NCBI GenBank assembly: GCA_016297405.1
Contig: JAEDGP010000004.1
Span: forward strand, 1 to 56,264
Reading direction: 5' to 3'
Length of the DNA stretch: 56,264 nt
Source of the DNA: Treponema sp.
Lineage (GTDB): Bacteria > Spirochaetota > Spirochaetia > Treponematales > Treponemataceae
Position numbers and translations under genes: made by a program. How positions within the stretch are numbered: the stretch's first letter is position 1; each line of letters starts with the position of its first letter. Below are positions 7,185 through 15,861 of this stretch, piece by piece. Below the pieces are notes generated by a model. It saw only the letters and a program-made list of their open reading frames with translations, was not told the DNA's origin and ran no database searches.

Positions 7185-9899
7185 TTATTGCATTTGTTCC
7201 CAGTTTGAATCATTGAATATGGAATCTTTTACTGTGAAAACCCTGTTTTTTTGGAAATTTACGGTTGTTCTGTTCTGTAATGGGCCAATTCTAAAATCAT
7301 CATTCACAAAAATTTCAACTTTTTTTATGTCAGAGATGCATTTGAATTTATTGCCCGTGAATGGATTTGTGTCCGAAACAGGCAGGTCTTTTCTTGCAAG
7401 GTTCAAAGTTTCTGCATTTGTCATGAAATTGCCGTCAGTAATAATTTCGCCGTTGGAATCAAAATCCTTGAACAGAAGAAGTGGATTCATTGCCGAAGCT
7501 TCCTTTGCGTGAGTCATTCCGTCAAAGACAGGTAGTGGAAGTTCTCTTCCGTGATCGGCAACAATAATTATTCTTGTATTGTCCCAGATGTTGTTTTTCC
7601 TTAAATGGTCAAAATATTTTCCAAGTTGAATTAGTGCAGAAGCGTTGACAAGATATGCCTGGTAGTCGTTGTCATTTCCAGAAAATTCATCGCGCCTGAA
7701 TTTGTAGGAGCCTGTAGTTCCCTTGTTTTCCAAAGTTATCTTACCTGGTCTCAGATCAGGCATTGCCAATGTTGTATATTCGTGGGTTGCATTGTTGCCA
7801 ATGTAAGTAAACGTTGGTCTTGAACTGGTAAAGTCAGTGGCCTCAGGAAGGTAATAGAGTGAAGAATATTCTTCTATAAAGGATTCGTTCAGTGGATATA
7901 AAAAAGCGTCGTAAAAATACTTGCCATCGTAGTAAATAGTACTGCGCAGAACTGGAAGTGCAATCTGCAAAATCGAAAAATACTTTGAACTTTTAAAAAT
8001 GTTCCTGTCGCTATTGTCAGGAATTCCATTTAGGAATTCCTTCTTGTATTTGTCCGAATATTTTTGGAAAGTGGAACCAAAATCAATGTTTTTGTATTTT
8101 TTGAATGCAGAATAGTCGCGGTCGGTGTAGTCCGGATATGGAAGGTTTCTCATTGTTGCACTCCAGCCGCTGTCTGCGAATAAGGTTGGCATGACAAGAA
8201 GTGATTCGTTGTGTTTGTCTTTCAATAGTCTTGTTGTATCAACGCTTAAAGCTTTTGGAGTGTATTCGTACCCGCCGTTCATTGCCGGTGTTCCAAGATT
8301 TGTATACGCACCAAAACTGATTGTGTTCGGATAATATGTAAAGCCTTTAAATGAATTCTTTACCTGTGGGAATTGATCGGCAATATAAGGAAAAAAAGAT
8401 GAAATGGCGCGGTCCAAAAAAAATACAATTACATTTTTTTCAGTTCGGCTTAAATGGTAATCTTTTTTTAATTCAAGGGAATTTGTCTTTATTTCCTCTT
8501 GTATAGAATAGAACTCTTTGTTTACCGATGAAATTTTTGAAAATCCAAGGATGCTTCCGGCTAAAAGAATTGAAGCAAATATGGTCGTAAGAATTCCGGT
8601 TTTCCTGAATTTCATGAATGCAAAGAACAGGGTCATAAATATGGCAATTGCTATCAATGGCAAAATGGAATAGAAAGCCGAAACATTTTCGAGAACTTCC
8701 ATGTTGTTTAGCGTGAAAGTAATTGAAAGTGAACCGTAGTCATATTTGAACAGAAAAACGTTGGCAAGGGCAAGAGAACTAATTGTAAAAAACAATAGTG
8801 ATTCAACCCGTCGAGTTTTTTCATCAAACATTCTGTAAATAACTAAAGGCCAGAAAACAAACAGTCCAAAGAAAAAGTAAATGCTTGACCATATATAGGC
8901 TGACGGGTTTGGTGTATTTCCATGGAATGAAAATTCCGTTACGCCGCTTGCTATAATGGAAGACGGAATGTAAAGACCTGTCAAAACCCAAAGGACAAGA
9001 CTTGAGCATAAAAAAAGCGGAAATGCTGATTTTAAATCGATGGAAGGGAGTCTTGGAATGATTTTTGCTTTCAGGAATTTATAAATGAAAGGATATGCCA
9101 TTACAATAACAGCTGCTGCAAAGACCACAGCCTTCTTGTAAAGACGGGCATCCTTCATGAAGAAAATCAGGTAAAGACAGAGAGCAAAGGAAGCTGCAGA
9201 AAAAAATCCATAGACGATTTTTCCTGGATGCTTCATTTTAAGTACAATATTTTTGAACAGGGAGAATGTATTGTTCAAAATCCAGTAGAAAACAAGTCCC
9301 GATGGGCTTTCGTATAAAAGCACAAGAAAGACAAGGGCAAGAATATAAGTCTGGAGTTTTTCCCTTAATGGAGCTCCCTTTGTGTATACGGCGGTTGAAA
9401 TTCCATTTATTGTAGTCATCAAGATTGGAAGAACATTTACTGGCATTCCGAATACGGCAATAAATCCGTCCGGTTTTCCTAAATTTTTAAGGAATAGAAC
9501 CGACTGACCGTTCAAAGCTGAACAGTGGGAAAGAAAATGATATGCAGCAATAAAAAATGGAATTTCAATGAGGATTGAAAGGGCCGATCGTACTGCATAT
9601 GCTGGATGGTAGCCGTTTATTTTGTACCAGGCATTCAGCATCATGAACTGTTCGTCGCCTTTGAAAGTAGTTTTTATTCTTTCAATTTGTTTTGCCATTT
9701 TCAACTGTATTTCTCTTTCTTTAAGTTGAAGGGATTCAGCTTTGTTGTACAGGGGAAGGGCAAGAAAATTAATGGCAAGGCTTACAGCTATAATTGCACC
9801 TCCCACACCTAATGCTGAAAATTCTCTGTATGAAAAATAGAATATGAATTCAACAAGGCTTTCTATGGGAAGTATGATTATGCTGTAAAGAATGTTCAT
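7185..9899 (-). CDS. YidC-like membrane domain fused to alkaline-phosphatase-superfamily transferase, copy 1
   Basis: This 904-residue paralogue of the 4376-7090 product has the same order: a YidC/Oxa1-like core (residues 1-225, with SLAINFLALPL, ILIEIPFFIAAY and SPSGLVFYWILNN), extra membrane segments to about 455, then a transferase domain. Catalytic-type residues are Asp496, the TNLGTPAMNGG block with Thr533 at the nucleophile position, THE (His706) and ADHG (Asp782, His783). Asn44 replaces the YidC groove arginine, while Arg104 at the start of a later core segment is shared with the other copy. It lies 6 bases downstream of hddC-gmhB, so it is co-transcribed with GDP-heptose synthesis. 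The substituent transferred is unknown. Confidence 0.8.
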   Translation of the reverse strand: MNILYSIIILPIESLVEFIFYFSYREFSALGVGGAIIAVSLAINFLALPLYNKAESLQLKEREIQLKMAKQIERIKTTFKGDEQFMMLNAWYKINGYHPAYAVRSALSILIEIPFFIAAYHFLSHCSALNGQSVLFLKNLGKPDGFIAVFGMPVNVLPILMTTINGISTAVYTKGAPLREKLQTYILALVFLVLLYESPSGLVFYWILNNTFSLFKNIVLKMKHPGKIVYGFFSAASFALCLYLIFFMKDARLYKKAVVFAAAVIVMAYPFIYKFLKAKIIPRLPSIDLKSAFPLFLCSSLVLWVLTGLYIPSSIIASGVTEFSFHGNTPNPSAYIWSSIYFFFGLFVFWPLVIYRMFDEKTRRVESLLFFTISSLALANVFLFKYDYGSLSITFTLNNMEVLENVSAFYSILPLIAIAIFMTLFFAFMKFRKTGILTTIFASILLAGSILGFSKISSVNKEFYSIQEEIKTNSLELKKDYHLSRTEKNVIVFFLDRAISSFFPYIADQFPQVKNSFKGFTYYPNTISFGAYTNLGTPAMNGGYEYTPKALSVDTTRLLKDKHNESLLVMPTLFADSGWSATMRNLPYPDYTDRDYSAFKKYKNIDFGSTFQKYSDKYKKEFLNGIPDNSDRNIFKSSKYFSILQIALPVLRSTIYYDGKYFYDAFLYPLNESFIEEYSSLYYLPEATDFTSSRPTFTYIGNNATHEYTTLAMPDLRPGKITLENKGTTGSYKFRRDEFSGNDNDYQAYLVNASALIQLGKYFDHLRKNNIWDNTRIIIVADHGRELPLPVFDGMTHAKEASAMNPLLLFKDFDSNGEIITDGNFMTNAETLNLARKDLPVSDTNPFTGNKFKCISDIKKVEIFVNDDFRIGPLQNRTTVNFQKNRVFTVKDSIFNDSNWEQMQ

Positions 9900-9905
9900 A
9901 GCGAC

Positions 9906-11246
9906 TTATCCTAAAATTTTATTTACTGCATCAAGTATTGTATAGCTTTCATCAACAAGAATACAGTCCCTGCAACCGGCATTTTTACCGGCTTCCATAT
10001 CGCGGTGGCTGTCCCCAATCATATAGGACTGGCTAAGGTCAATGTTAAAATCCTGGGCGGCCATTTCAAATAGTCCGGACTTAGGTTTTCTGCAGCAGCA
10101 GTTTTTTTTGTATGCAGCACGCTCGCCATCAAATCCCTTGTCAGGATGGTGCGGGCAATAATAGATTCCGTCTACAAAAGCACCTTCTTTTCCAAGCTGG
10201 GTTTCCATTTTGTCATGCATTTCATAAAGCTGTTCAAATGAAACTTCACCTCGGGCAATGACAGGCTGATTTGTAATGACAATTGCAAGATAACCGCTTT
10301 TATTGATTTTTTTTATGGCTTCCTTTGCATTGTCAAGAACTTCAAGGTCATCAATTGTTCTGCAGAATCCCACATCCTTGTTTATTGTTCCGTCGCGGTC
10401 AAGAAAAACGGCTTTCTGCTTTGAACTTAAATTCCTTGCGTGAACCTTTCCACTTTTAATGTCCCCTTCAGTTTCATAGTAACGGTCTGGCGTTCCCATG
10501 TCCTTTATGTATTCAGGAGTGTCATATGCAAAAATTTTCCCGCTTGGAATGTTGAACTTGAGTACATCGCGGTCAAGATCTATTTTATCAGGATTGTCTG
10601 CGTGTTTAGGCTTCCATGTTCCTTCAGCTTTTGCTTTCAAAACTGCCTTTAAAATTTCCGGCGATAGAATTTCAAGGCCTGCGTTGACCCTGTTCTTGTA
10701 GAAAATTCTTTCATCTTCTTTTGCAAGCCACCTGGTAACTTTTTTTGTGTCCTGCGGAAGTTCACCTTCAATGGCAGGTGGAAGAACTTCGGTTACAAGA
10801 AGGGAAGAGTCATATGGATGTCCGTTTGGATGGGACATTAATGAAGCCCATGCTTTCTTTTCTTTATGGAATTTTATAAAGCGGTTGAAATCAATGTCAA
10901 AAATTACATCGCCGCACAGAAGAAGAAAATCGTCATCCAGAACCGTTTCACATTCTGCAGAAGGAGAAAGCATTTTAAAAAGTGCACCTGCAGTTCCAAG
11001 CGGGGTTGTTTCATTAAAGTATTTTATTGAAACACCGAATTTTGAACCGTCTCCAAAATATTTTTTTATCACATCGCCCAAATGTCCGATTACAAGGGTT
11101 ATGTCTGTAAGCCCGCATGATTTAAGGTTTTCAATCTGATATTGTAGAATAGGTTTTCCGCAGATTTCAATCATTGGTTTTGGAACATCAGAACGAACTG
11201 AAGCGATTCTTGTTCCCATTCCGCCTGCCATAATTACTGTTTTCAT
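9906..11246 (-). CDS. hddC-gmhB: Fused heptose-1-phosphate guanylyltransferase (HddC) and heptose-1,7-bisphosphate phosphatase (GmhB)
   Basis: This 446-residue bifunctional cytoplasmic enzyme starts with a nucleotidyltransferase domain (residues 1-255) carrying MAGGMGTR at 6-13 and PKPM at 22-25. A linker leads to a HAD-IIIA phosphatase (about 278-446) with LDRDGT (282-287, nucleophile Asp283), TNQP, a zinc-type cluster CPHH (364-367) plus CCCRKP (383-388), and GDSHRD (411-416). Those cysteines are typical of GmhB. The two activities are steps 3 and 4 of GDP-D-glycero-D-manno-heptose synthesis; gmhA and hddA sit just upstream. The gene order makes HddC rather than another sugar nucleotidyltransferase the natural reading. 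Separate enzymes are the better known arrangement. Confidence 0.88.
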   Translation of the reverse strand: MKTVIMAGGMGTRIASVRSDVPKPMIEICGKPILQYQIENLKSCGLTDITLVIGHLGDVIKKYFGDGSKFGVSIKYFNETTPLGTAGALFKMLSPSAECETVLDDDFLLLCGDVIFDIDFNRFIKFHKEKKAWASLMSHPNGHPYDSSLLVTEVLPPAIEGELPQDTKKVTRWLAKEDERIFYKNRVNAGLEILSPEILKAVLKAKAEGTWKPKHADNPDKIDLDRDVLKFNIPSGKIFAYDTPEYIKDMGTPDRYYETEGDIKSGKVHARNLSSKQKAVFLDRDGTINKDVGFCRTIDDLEVLDNAKEAIKKINKSGYLAIVITNQPVIARGEVSFEQLYEMHDKMETQLGKEGAFVDGIYYCPHHPDKGFDGERAAYKKNCCCRKPKSGLFEMAAQDFNIDLSQSYMIGDSHRDMEAGKNAGCRDCILVDESYTILDAVNKILG

Positions 11247-11250
11247 TCTG

Positions 11251-12333
11251 TCAATCCTTTAAATATGGTTTTAAAATATCATATATTCTTGCTGCCGTAT
11301 TTTGCAGCGTGTACTTTTTTAAAATTGAATCAGGTGAAGCCACCGGTTCTTTTAAAAGTTCAGCCAAATCCACTTCCGGTTTGTCCGGGTCAATATAGTA
11401 GGCACAGTCTCCGTAAATTTCCGGGAGACTTGTTACATTTGAAACGATTACTTTTGCACCTGAACTCAAGGCTTCAAGTGGGGGCAGCCCAAATCCTTCA
11501 AAATAAGTTGGAAGCAAAAAAGCCTTGCATTTTGAATAGATGGCCTTTACTTCTTCATCCGAAAGATATCCAAGCATGATTACGTTGTCAAGATTTTTCA
11601 AGTCTTCAAGTTCCGGCGGAACTACGGAAGGCAGCGGTTTTCCCGAAACGGCAAAAAGTTCATCCGGATATTTTTTTGCATGCTGAACTATCCATTTGAA
11701 ATTTTTTCTTGTTGATAGGCTTCCCAATGTAAAATAAAATTCCCTTTCCTTTAAGATTGGAAATTTTTCAAAAATTCCAAAATCCTCTTGAACATTGTTG
11801 TAGCCGCTTACACCTGAATAAACAACATTTATTTTTTTGGGATTTGTTCCATAAGCCTTGATTATGGTTTGCTTTGTATATTCAGAAACCGTGAAAATTT
11901 CTTTTGCACGCTTTGCTATTGCTTTGTACATGATGTTGGAATACAGATGTATAAGCCTGTCTCTTTTGCTGCCTTTAAAGTCCTGCGGGTAAAGATAGCT
12001 GAAAATATCGTGGATGAATTCAAACCCAGGGCAAAAAAAGGGGCATGTGTTTGAAAAGTTAAAACTGTAACGGTTTTTCGTCAGACAGTATTTCTGATAG
12101 AAAATCTGAGTCCATTTTGGGAAAAAATTTGCTTCAACTGGAATTGTTACTATTGAAATATTATTAAGTTCCGGGAGATTTTTTGCATTTTCTGGCACTA
12201 TAAGTTCCATCTGCTCCGGGTGAACCATGCCGTCAAGATATTTGACAACCTCGACAGCAAGGCGTTCAATTCCAGTCAGGGTTCTGCAAAATGATTCACC
12301 ATTGATTGCAACAATCTTTTTTTTCATTCTCAT
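11251..12333 (-). CDS. Glycosyltransferase, GT4 family (GT-B fold)
   Basis: This 360-residue glycosyltransferase opens with a DSL/mannosyltransferase-like N-terminal half: GESFCRTLTGIERLAVEV, then FSNTCPFFCPGFEFIHDIFSY. The C-terminal GT1/GT4 half has FTLGSLSTRKNFKWIV, VIMLGYLSDEEVKAIYSKC and the acidic motif PTYFEGFGLPPLEALSSG, which binds the nucleotide sugar. Its start overlaps the gmhA stop by 4 bases, and only 4 bases separate it from hddC-gmhB. This supports it being the enzyme that uses GDP-heptose or a neighbouring residue of the same glycan, though the donor cannot be proved from sequence. Confidence 0.85.
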   Translation of the reverse strand: MRMKKKIVAINGESFCRTLTGIERLAVEVVKYLDGMVHPEQMELIVPENAKNLPELNNISIVTIPVEANFFPKWTQIFYQKYCLTKNRYSFNFSNTCPFFCPGFEFIHDIFSYLYPQDFKGSKRDRLIHLYSNIMYKAIAKRAKEIFTVSEYTKQTIIKAYGTNPKKINVVYSGVSGYNNVQEDFGIFEKFPILKEREFYFTLGSLSTRKNFKWIVQHAKKYPDELFAVSGKPLPSVVPPELEDLKNLDNVIMLGYLSDEEVKAIYSKCKAFLLPTYFEGFGLPPLEALSSGAKVIVSNVTSLPEIYGDCAYYIDPDKPEVDLAELLKEPVASPDSILKKYTLQNTAARIYDILKPYLKD

Positions 12334-12959
12334 ACAGGGAAGAAATAGTTTTCAACCATTAGACAGAGTGCATGGTAGACTGGCAGGTGAAGTTCCTGAA
12401 TCTTGAAGGTTTCATTTTCAGGCACAACAATGGAAATGTCGCAGAGTCCCTTCAATTTTCCGCCGTCCTTACCAAGAAGACCGATTGTCCTGAGTCCCCT
12501 GGCCTTTGCAACTACTGCCGCATAGACAACATCCTTTGAGTTTCCGCTCGTGGAAATTCCCATGAAGATGTCCTCCTTCTTTCCATAGCCCATTACCTGC
12601 TGGGCGAACATTACGTTGCCGTCAACATCGTTCAGGCTTGCAGTCATGAGACCTGTCTGGTTGCACAGTGAGATTGCAGGTAGGGACCCCTGAAGCTTGT
12701 CCCCAAGGTATGCACCCGTGTCTGCATCGATTTCTGCAAGCTGGTCAAGGAACGACTTTTCAGGCTGGCGTTTCTTTATGAAGGACTTTAAAAGTTCTCC
12801 GCAGATGTGGTCACTGTCTGCACAGGATCCCCCGTTACCGCACACTAGAAGCTTTCCTTCGTTCTTGTAGGATTCGATGATTGCATCGCCTGCAGCCCTG
12901 ATTTCCTTTTCGCATGATGCCAATACTGGATAACGTTCGATGAGTTCCTTTATGTACAT
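12330..12959 (-). CDS. gmhA: Sedoheptulose-7-phosphate isomerase
   Basis: This 209-residue cytoplasmic SIS-domain enzyme converts sedoheptulose 7-phosphate into D-glycero-D-manno-heptose 7-phosphate, the first committed step of both the GDP- and ADP-heptose routes. Key features are CGNGGSCADSDHI (residues 40-52), the SIS loop STSGNSKDV and the ending ELHLPVYHALCLMVE with the C-terminal histidine typical of GmhA. The usual family motif is GNGGSAADAQH; Cys46 here is a mild variation. It lies 20 bases downstream of hddA and overlaps the following glycosyltransferase gene, and it can serve the hldE branch encoded about 40 kb away in the same window. Confidence 0.93.
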   Translation of the reverse strand: MYIKELIERYPVLASCEKEIRAAGDAIIESYKNEGKLLVCGNGGSCADSDHICGELLKSFIKKRQPEKSFLDQLAEIDADTGAYLGDKLQGSLPAISLCNQTGLMTASLNDVDGNVMFAQQVMGYGKKEDIFMGISTSGNSKDVVYAAVVAKARGLRTIGLLGKDGGKLKGLCDISIVVPENETFKIQELHLPVYHALCLMVENYFFPV

Positions 12960-12979
12960 GGTTTATACCCCTCCATAAA

Positions 12980-13975
12980 TTATTTGTTGTATTCTTCTGG
13001 CCCATAGTAGATGACCTTGGTGCCTTCGTTTTCAAACTTGAACGGAACGTAAAGCTGTCCTGCAAGGGATTCCGTTACGGCAGCCTGCTTTTCAAGCGGA
13101 ACATAGAAGAGGAGGAAGCCGCCGCCCCCTGCACCAAGAAGTTTTCCGCCGAGGGCACCGGCCTTCATTGCCCTTTCATACTGCTCGTCGATGGAACCGG
13201 TGGAGATTCCGCTGGAGATTCCTCTCTTGAGTTTCCATGTGTAGTCAAGGAGCTTTCCGAATTCGTCAAGGGAAACGCTTTCGTCCGTGAGGATTTTTTC
13301 TGCATCGTCAACAAGGGCGTACATCTTCAGAAGTTCCGCAGTCTTGTCCTTCATGGATTTTTCCGTACCCTTCTGGATGTCGGAAGAAAAGCGTGAGAAT
13401 CCCGTGAAGAAAAGCATCAGGTGGTCGTTGAGCTGCCTTTTGCGTTCCGGCGAAATTATGACCGGATTTACCGAGTATCCGTCCTTTGAAAAGTTTATCC
13501 TGTTGAATCCGCCAAAGCTTGCCGCAATCTGGTCCTGGATTCCGCCTGCTTCCTTGCAGAGTTCGCGCTCAAGGTAGATGGCATCGTCTGCAAGCTTTCT
13601 CTTGTCGGCGTACTTTCCCTTGAGGGCATAGAAGGCTTCGATCATTCCGACTGCAAATGAAGACGAGGTTCCAAGTCCGCTGCGGGCCGGAAGGTCGGAT
13701 TCATATGTCATGCGGATGTCGTGCATGTCCATCCATTCCATGGCGTTGCGGATTGCAGGATGCTGGATTTCTTCGTTGGAATTGACCTTTTCTTCCTTTG
13801 AGTATGTAAGGTGTGTCTTGTATTCAAAGAATTTTGGAAGATGGCGCACAGTTACGTAGCAGTATTTGTCGAAGGTGGTTGAAAGTACTGCTCCGCCGTG
13901 TTCGTTAAAAAATCCGTTGAAGTCTGTTCCGCCTCCAAAAAAACTCATGCGGAACGGGGTCTGGGTTATGATCAT
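12980..13975 (-). CDS. hddA: D-glycero-alpha-D-manno-heptose 7-phosphate kinase
   Basis: This 331-residue GHMP-family kinase phosphorylates heptose 7-phosphate at C1 to the alpha 1,7-bisphosphate. The N-terminal substrate loop TPFRMSFFGGGTDF and the ATP-binding motif PARSGLGTSSSFAVG (96-110) are the standard HddA signatures, and a glycine-rich motif 3 (KLLGAGGGGFLLF) lies near residue 285. Its start shares one base with the stop of the membrane protein gene upstream (13975), so translation is coupled. With gmhA and hddC-gmhB downstream it makes the GDP-D-glycero-alpha-D-manno-heptose pathway complete. Confidence 0.94.
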   Translation of the reverse strand: MIITQTPFRMSFFGGGTDFNGFFNEHGGAVLSTTFDKYCYVTVRHLPKFFEYKTHLTYSKEEKVNSNEEIQHPAIRNAMEWMDMHDIRMTYESDLPARSGLGTSSSFAVGMIEAFYALKGKYADKRKLADDAIYLERELCKEAGGIQDQIAASFGGFNRINFSKDGYSVNPVIISPERKRQLNDHLMLFFTGFSRFSSDIQKGTEKSMKDKTAELLKMYALVDDAEKILTDESVSLDEFGKLLDYTWKLKRGISSGISTGSIDEQYERAMKAGALGGKLLGAGGGGFLLFYVPLEKQAAVTESLAGQLYVPFKFENEGTKVIYYGPEEYNK

Positions 13976-15861
13976 TAATGTCCTCCATTTATATCATCAA
14001 CTGCGAGTTTTAATGACAATTTGTTGGGATATTCGTATGCAGTGTAATATTCGTCATTATATACGATTTTTCCTTTTTCAAAAGCACTCTGGGCCTTTTT
14101 TGTTATCTGACTGTTTGGCAAAACAAGAACCGTTTTCTGGTCATGTTTATAGTCAAAATCTTCTACACGTTTTGAAGCAAGCCACGACCATTTTCCAAAT
14201 TCTGCATTTTCAAATTCATTTGCATAGAAATTCAGGAATTCAATTTTTCCATTCGTAAGGAACTGCATTTTAAGTCCAGTCCAATAAACTGAAAATCCAG
14301 TTTCATATTCGGATTCATTGAGGAATTTTGAAATTCCCTCCTGATTTCTGTCGGAATTGTTGTTGACCAGAACAACCAAATTCACAAAAGTTCCCCCTAA
14401 AAATACAACTGCACAAACTGCTCCAAAAACATAGCGGTAAAAGCCAAGGAATTTCTTTTCTTCAAGGAAAATTGCTATGCATGGAATCACCATCATTATG
14501 TAGGTGAGAAAATATCTATCCTTGTAGAAATTAACATGGATGTTTATGAATGAATTCAAAATGAAAGCAATGGCTGAAAAAAGAATGAAAAAATTTGCGT
14601 TGTCTGCTTCAAAATGTTTTAGTTTCCTGATTGTAAAGATTAGGAACATAATGACAAAGGCATAAACCAGAATGTCATTTATTCCGCCCGGTGTTGTGTA
14701 GGAAACGTTTGCTCTGTATCCTATGATATTGAAAATTGCACCAAGCCATCTTAAAATTTCTATATTTCCGAAATTTGTAAAAACATCAACATTGTATGAT
14801 GCACCGATTGAAAAGAATTTTGAAAGAACAAAAACATTGACAAGATACCCGGATGCACAGGCAAAAAGTCCCGCCATGGAATAGAAATTATGGGCGTTTT
14901 TGATGAGAAATTCCCTTGGCTTGAATTCGTCGCTGGTTTTGAAATACTTAATCGTGTAGTATGAAAAAAATCCAAGAAAGAGTGGAAAATGAAACTGAAT
15001 TAAATATCGTATGCCTGCCATTCCATTTAAAACGGAAAGCGTAAAATAGGAGGCAGCATAAAATTTTTTCCATGTTGAACTGTCGTAATCTTTTATCGAA
15101 GCGTAAAACAGGCCTACGGTCAAAAAAGACAAGGCCACATGAGGAATGTAGTAGCCTCCAAACTGCAGAAAATCCCAGTGGTAAACAGTCCATGGTGCAT
15201 AGCTTATGAGACATGTGAAAAGTTTTATCCATAGGGTTTTGATTCCAATTTGATTTAAAAGGAAATACAGCGTGAGGGGAATCATTGCCGAGGAAATGAA
15301 AACTGTTATTGCTTTTATCGTCAACCAGCTGTTGGTGAAAAGAAAAAGAGGGGCAGCAATAAGCTGGTTGTTTATGATTCTGTATTCAGTTGCGTATTCC
15401 CATGTGCGTGGCATGAAAGTCTTGTTTATAAAGCATTCTTTTGCCAGGCTGATTTCTGCGGCCATGTCATCGTCTATCCATGAATTGCATCTGAAGTAGG
15501 CAATCCAGAAAATGAAAAAAGCAACAATGAAAAAACATACGGAAAGCAAAATGATCTTTGCCTTTGAGGAAAATTTAGGGAAGATGACTGCATCGATAAA
15601 AACTACTGCAAAAGCGGGAAAAGAAATCAATGATAAAATAGTGTTTCCCCATTTTGCAATGTCAAAGTCACGGTGAAATACCTTTTCCGAAAGAAATTCT
15701 GCAAGGAATGTGAAAATTTGGTTTGATCCCAGCAATATGAGCGATGAAAGAACAATGCCGAATATTGACAGAGAAAGCAGTACAATATTTGCTTTGCCGT
15801 CAAATTCCTTTACCGAATGAATTCCTGTCAAATTGCAATTTGAATTTTCATCAGCTTTCAT
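13975..15861 (-). CDS. Polytopic membrane protein, GT-C/GtrII-like glycosyltransferase
   Basis: About 628 residues with some eleven or more predicted membrane segments and a soluble C-terminal tail. The acidic triad in CNSWIDDDMAAE (first external loop) is where GT-C enzymes hold their catalytic acid. The N-terminal block EFLSEKVFHRDFDIAKW resembles AEKAILHRELRDISKW in the 21412-23121 protein, suggesting common descent. I place the start at ATG 15861, whose A is the last base of the upstream TGA; the frame runs 34 codons further upstream, but those codons overlap the deacetylase gene. I infer transfer of a polyprenyl-phosphate-linked sugar on the outer face of the inner membrane. Confidence 0.68.
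   Translation of the reverse strand: MKADENSNCNLTGIHSVKEFDGKANIVLLSLSIFGIVLSSLILLGSNQIFTFLAEFLSEKVFHRDFDIAKWGNTILSLISFPAFAVVFIDAVIFPKFSSKAKIILLSVCFFIVAFFIFWIAYFRCNSWIDDDMAAEISLAKECFINKTFMPRTWEYATEYRIINNQLIAAPLFLFTNSWLTIKAITVFISSAMIPLTLYFLLNQIGIKTLWIKLFTCLISYAPWTVYHWDFLQFGGYYIPHVALSFLTVGLFYASIKDYDSSTWKKFYAASYFTLSVLNGMAGIRYLIQFHFPLFLGFFSYYTIKYFKTSDEFKPREFLIKNAHNFYSMAGLFACASGYLVNVFVLSKFFSIGASYNVDVFTNFGNIEILRWLGAIFNIIGYRANVSYTTPGGINDILVYAFVIMFLIFTIRKLKHFEADNANFFILFSAIAFILNSFINIHVNFYKDRYFLTYIMMVIPCIAIFLEEKKFLGFYRYVFGAVCAVVFLGGTFVNLVVLVNNNSDRNQEGISKFLNESEYETGFSVYWTGLKMQFLTNGKIEFLNFYANEFENAEFGKWSWLASKRVEDFDYKHDQKTVLVLPNSQITKKAQSAFEKGKIVYNDEYYTAYEYPNKLSLKLAVDDINGGH

Noticed and set aside
4376..9899. 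Calling the C-terminal domains sulfatases
   Set aside because: The residue at the formylglycine position is Thr, not Cys or Ser in a C/S-x-P-S-R motif, so phosphotransfer is more likely.
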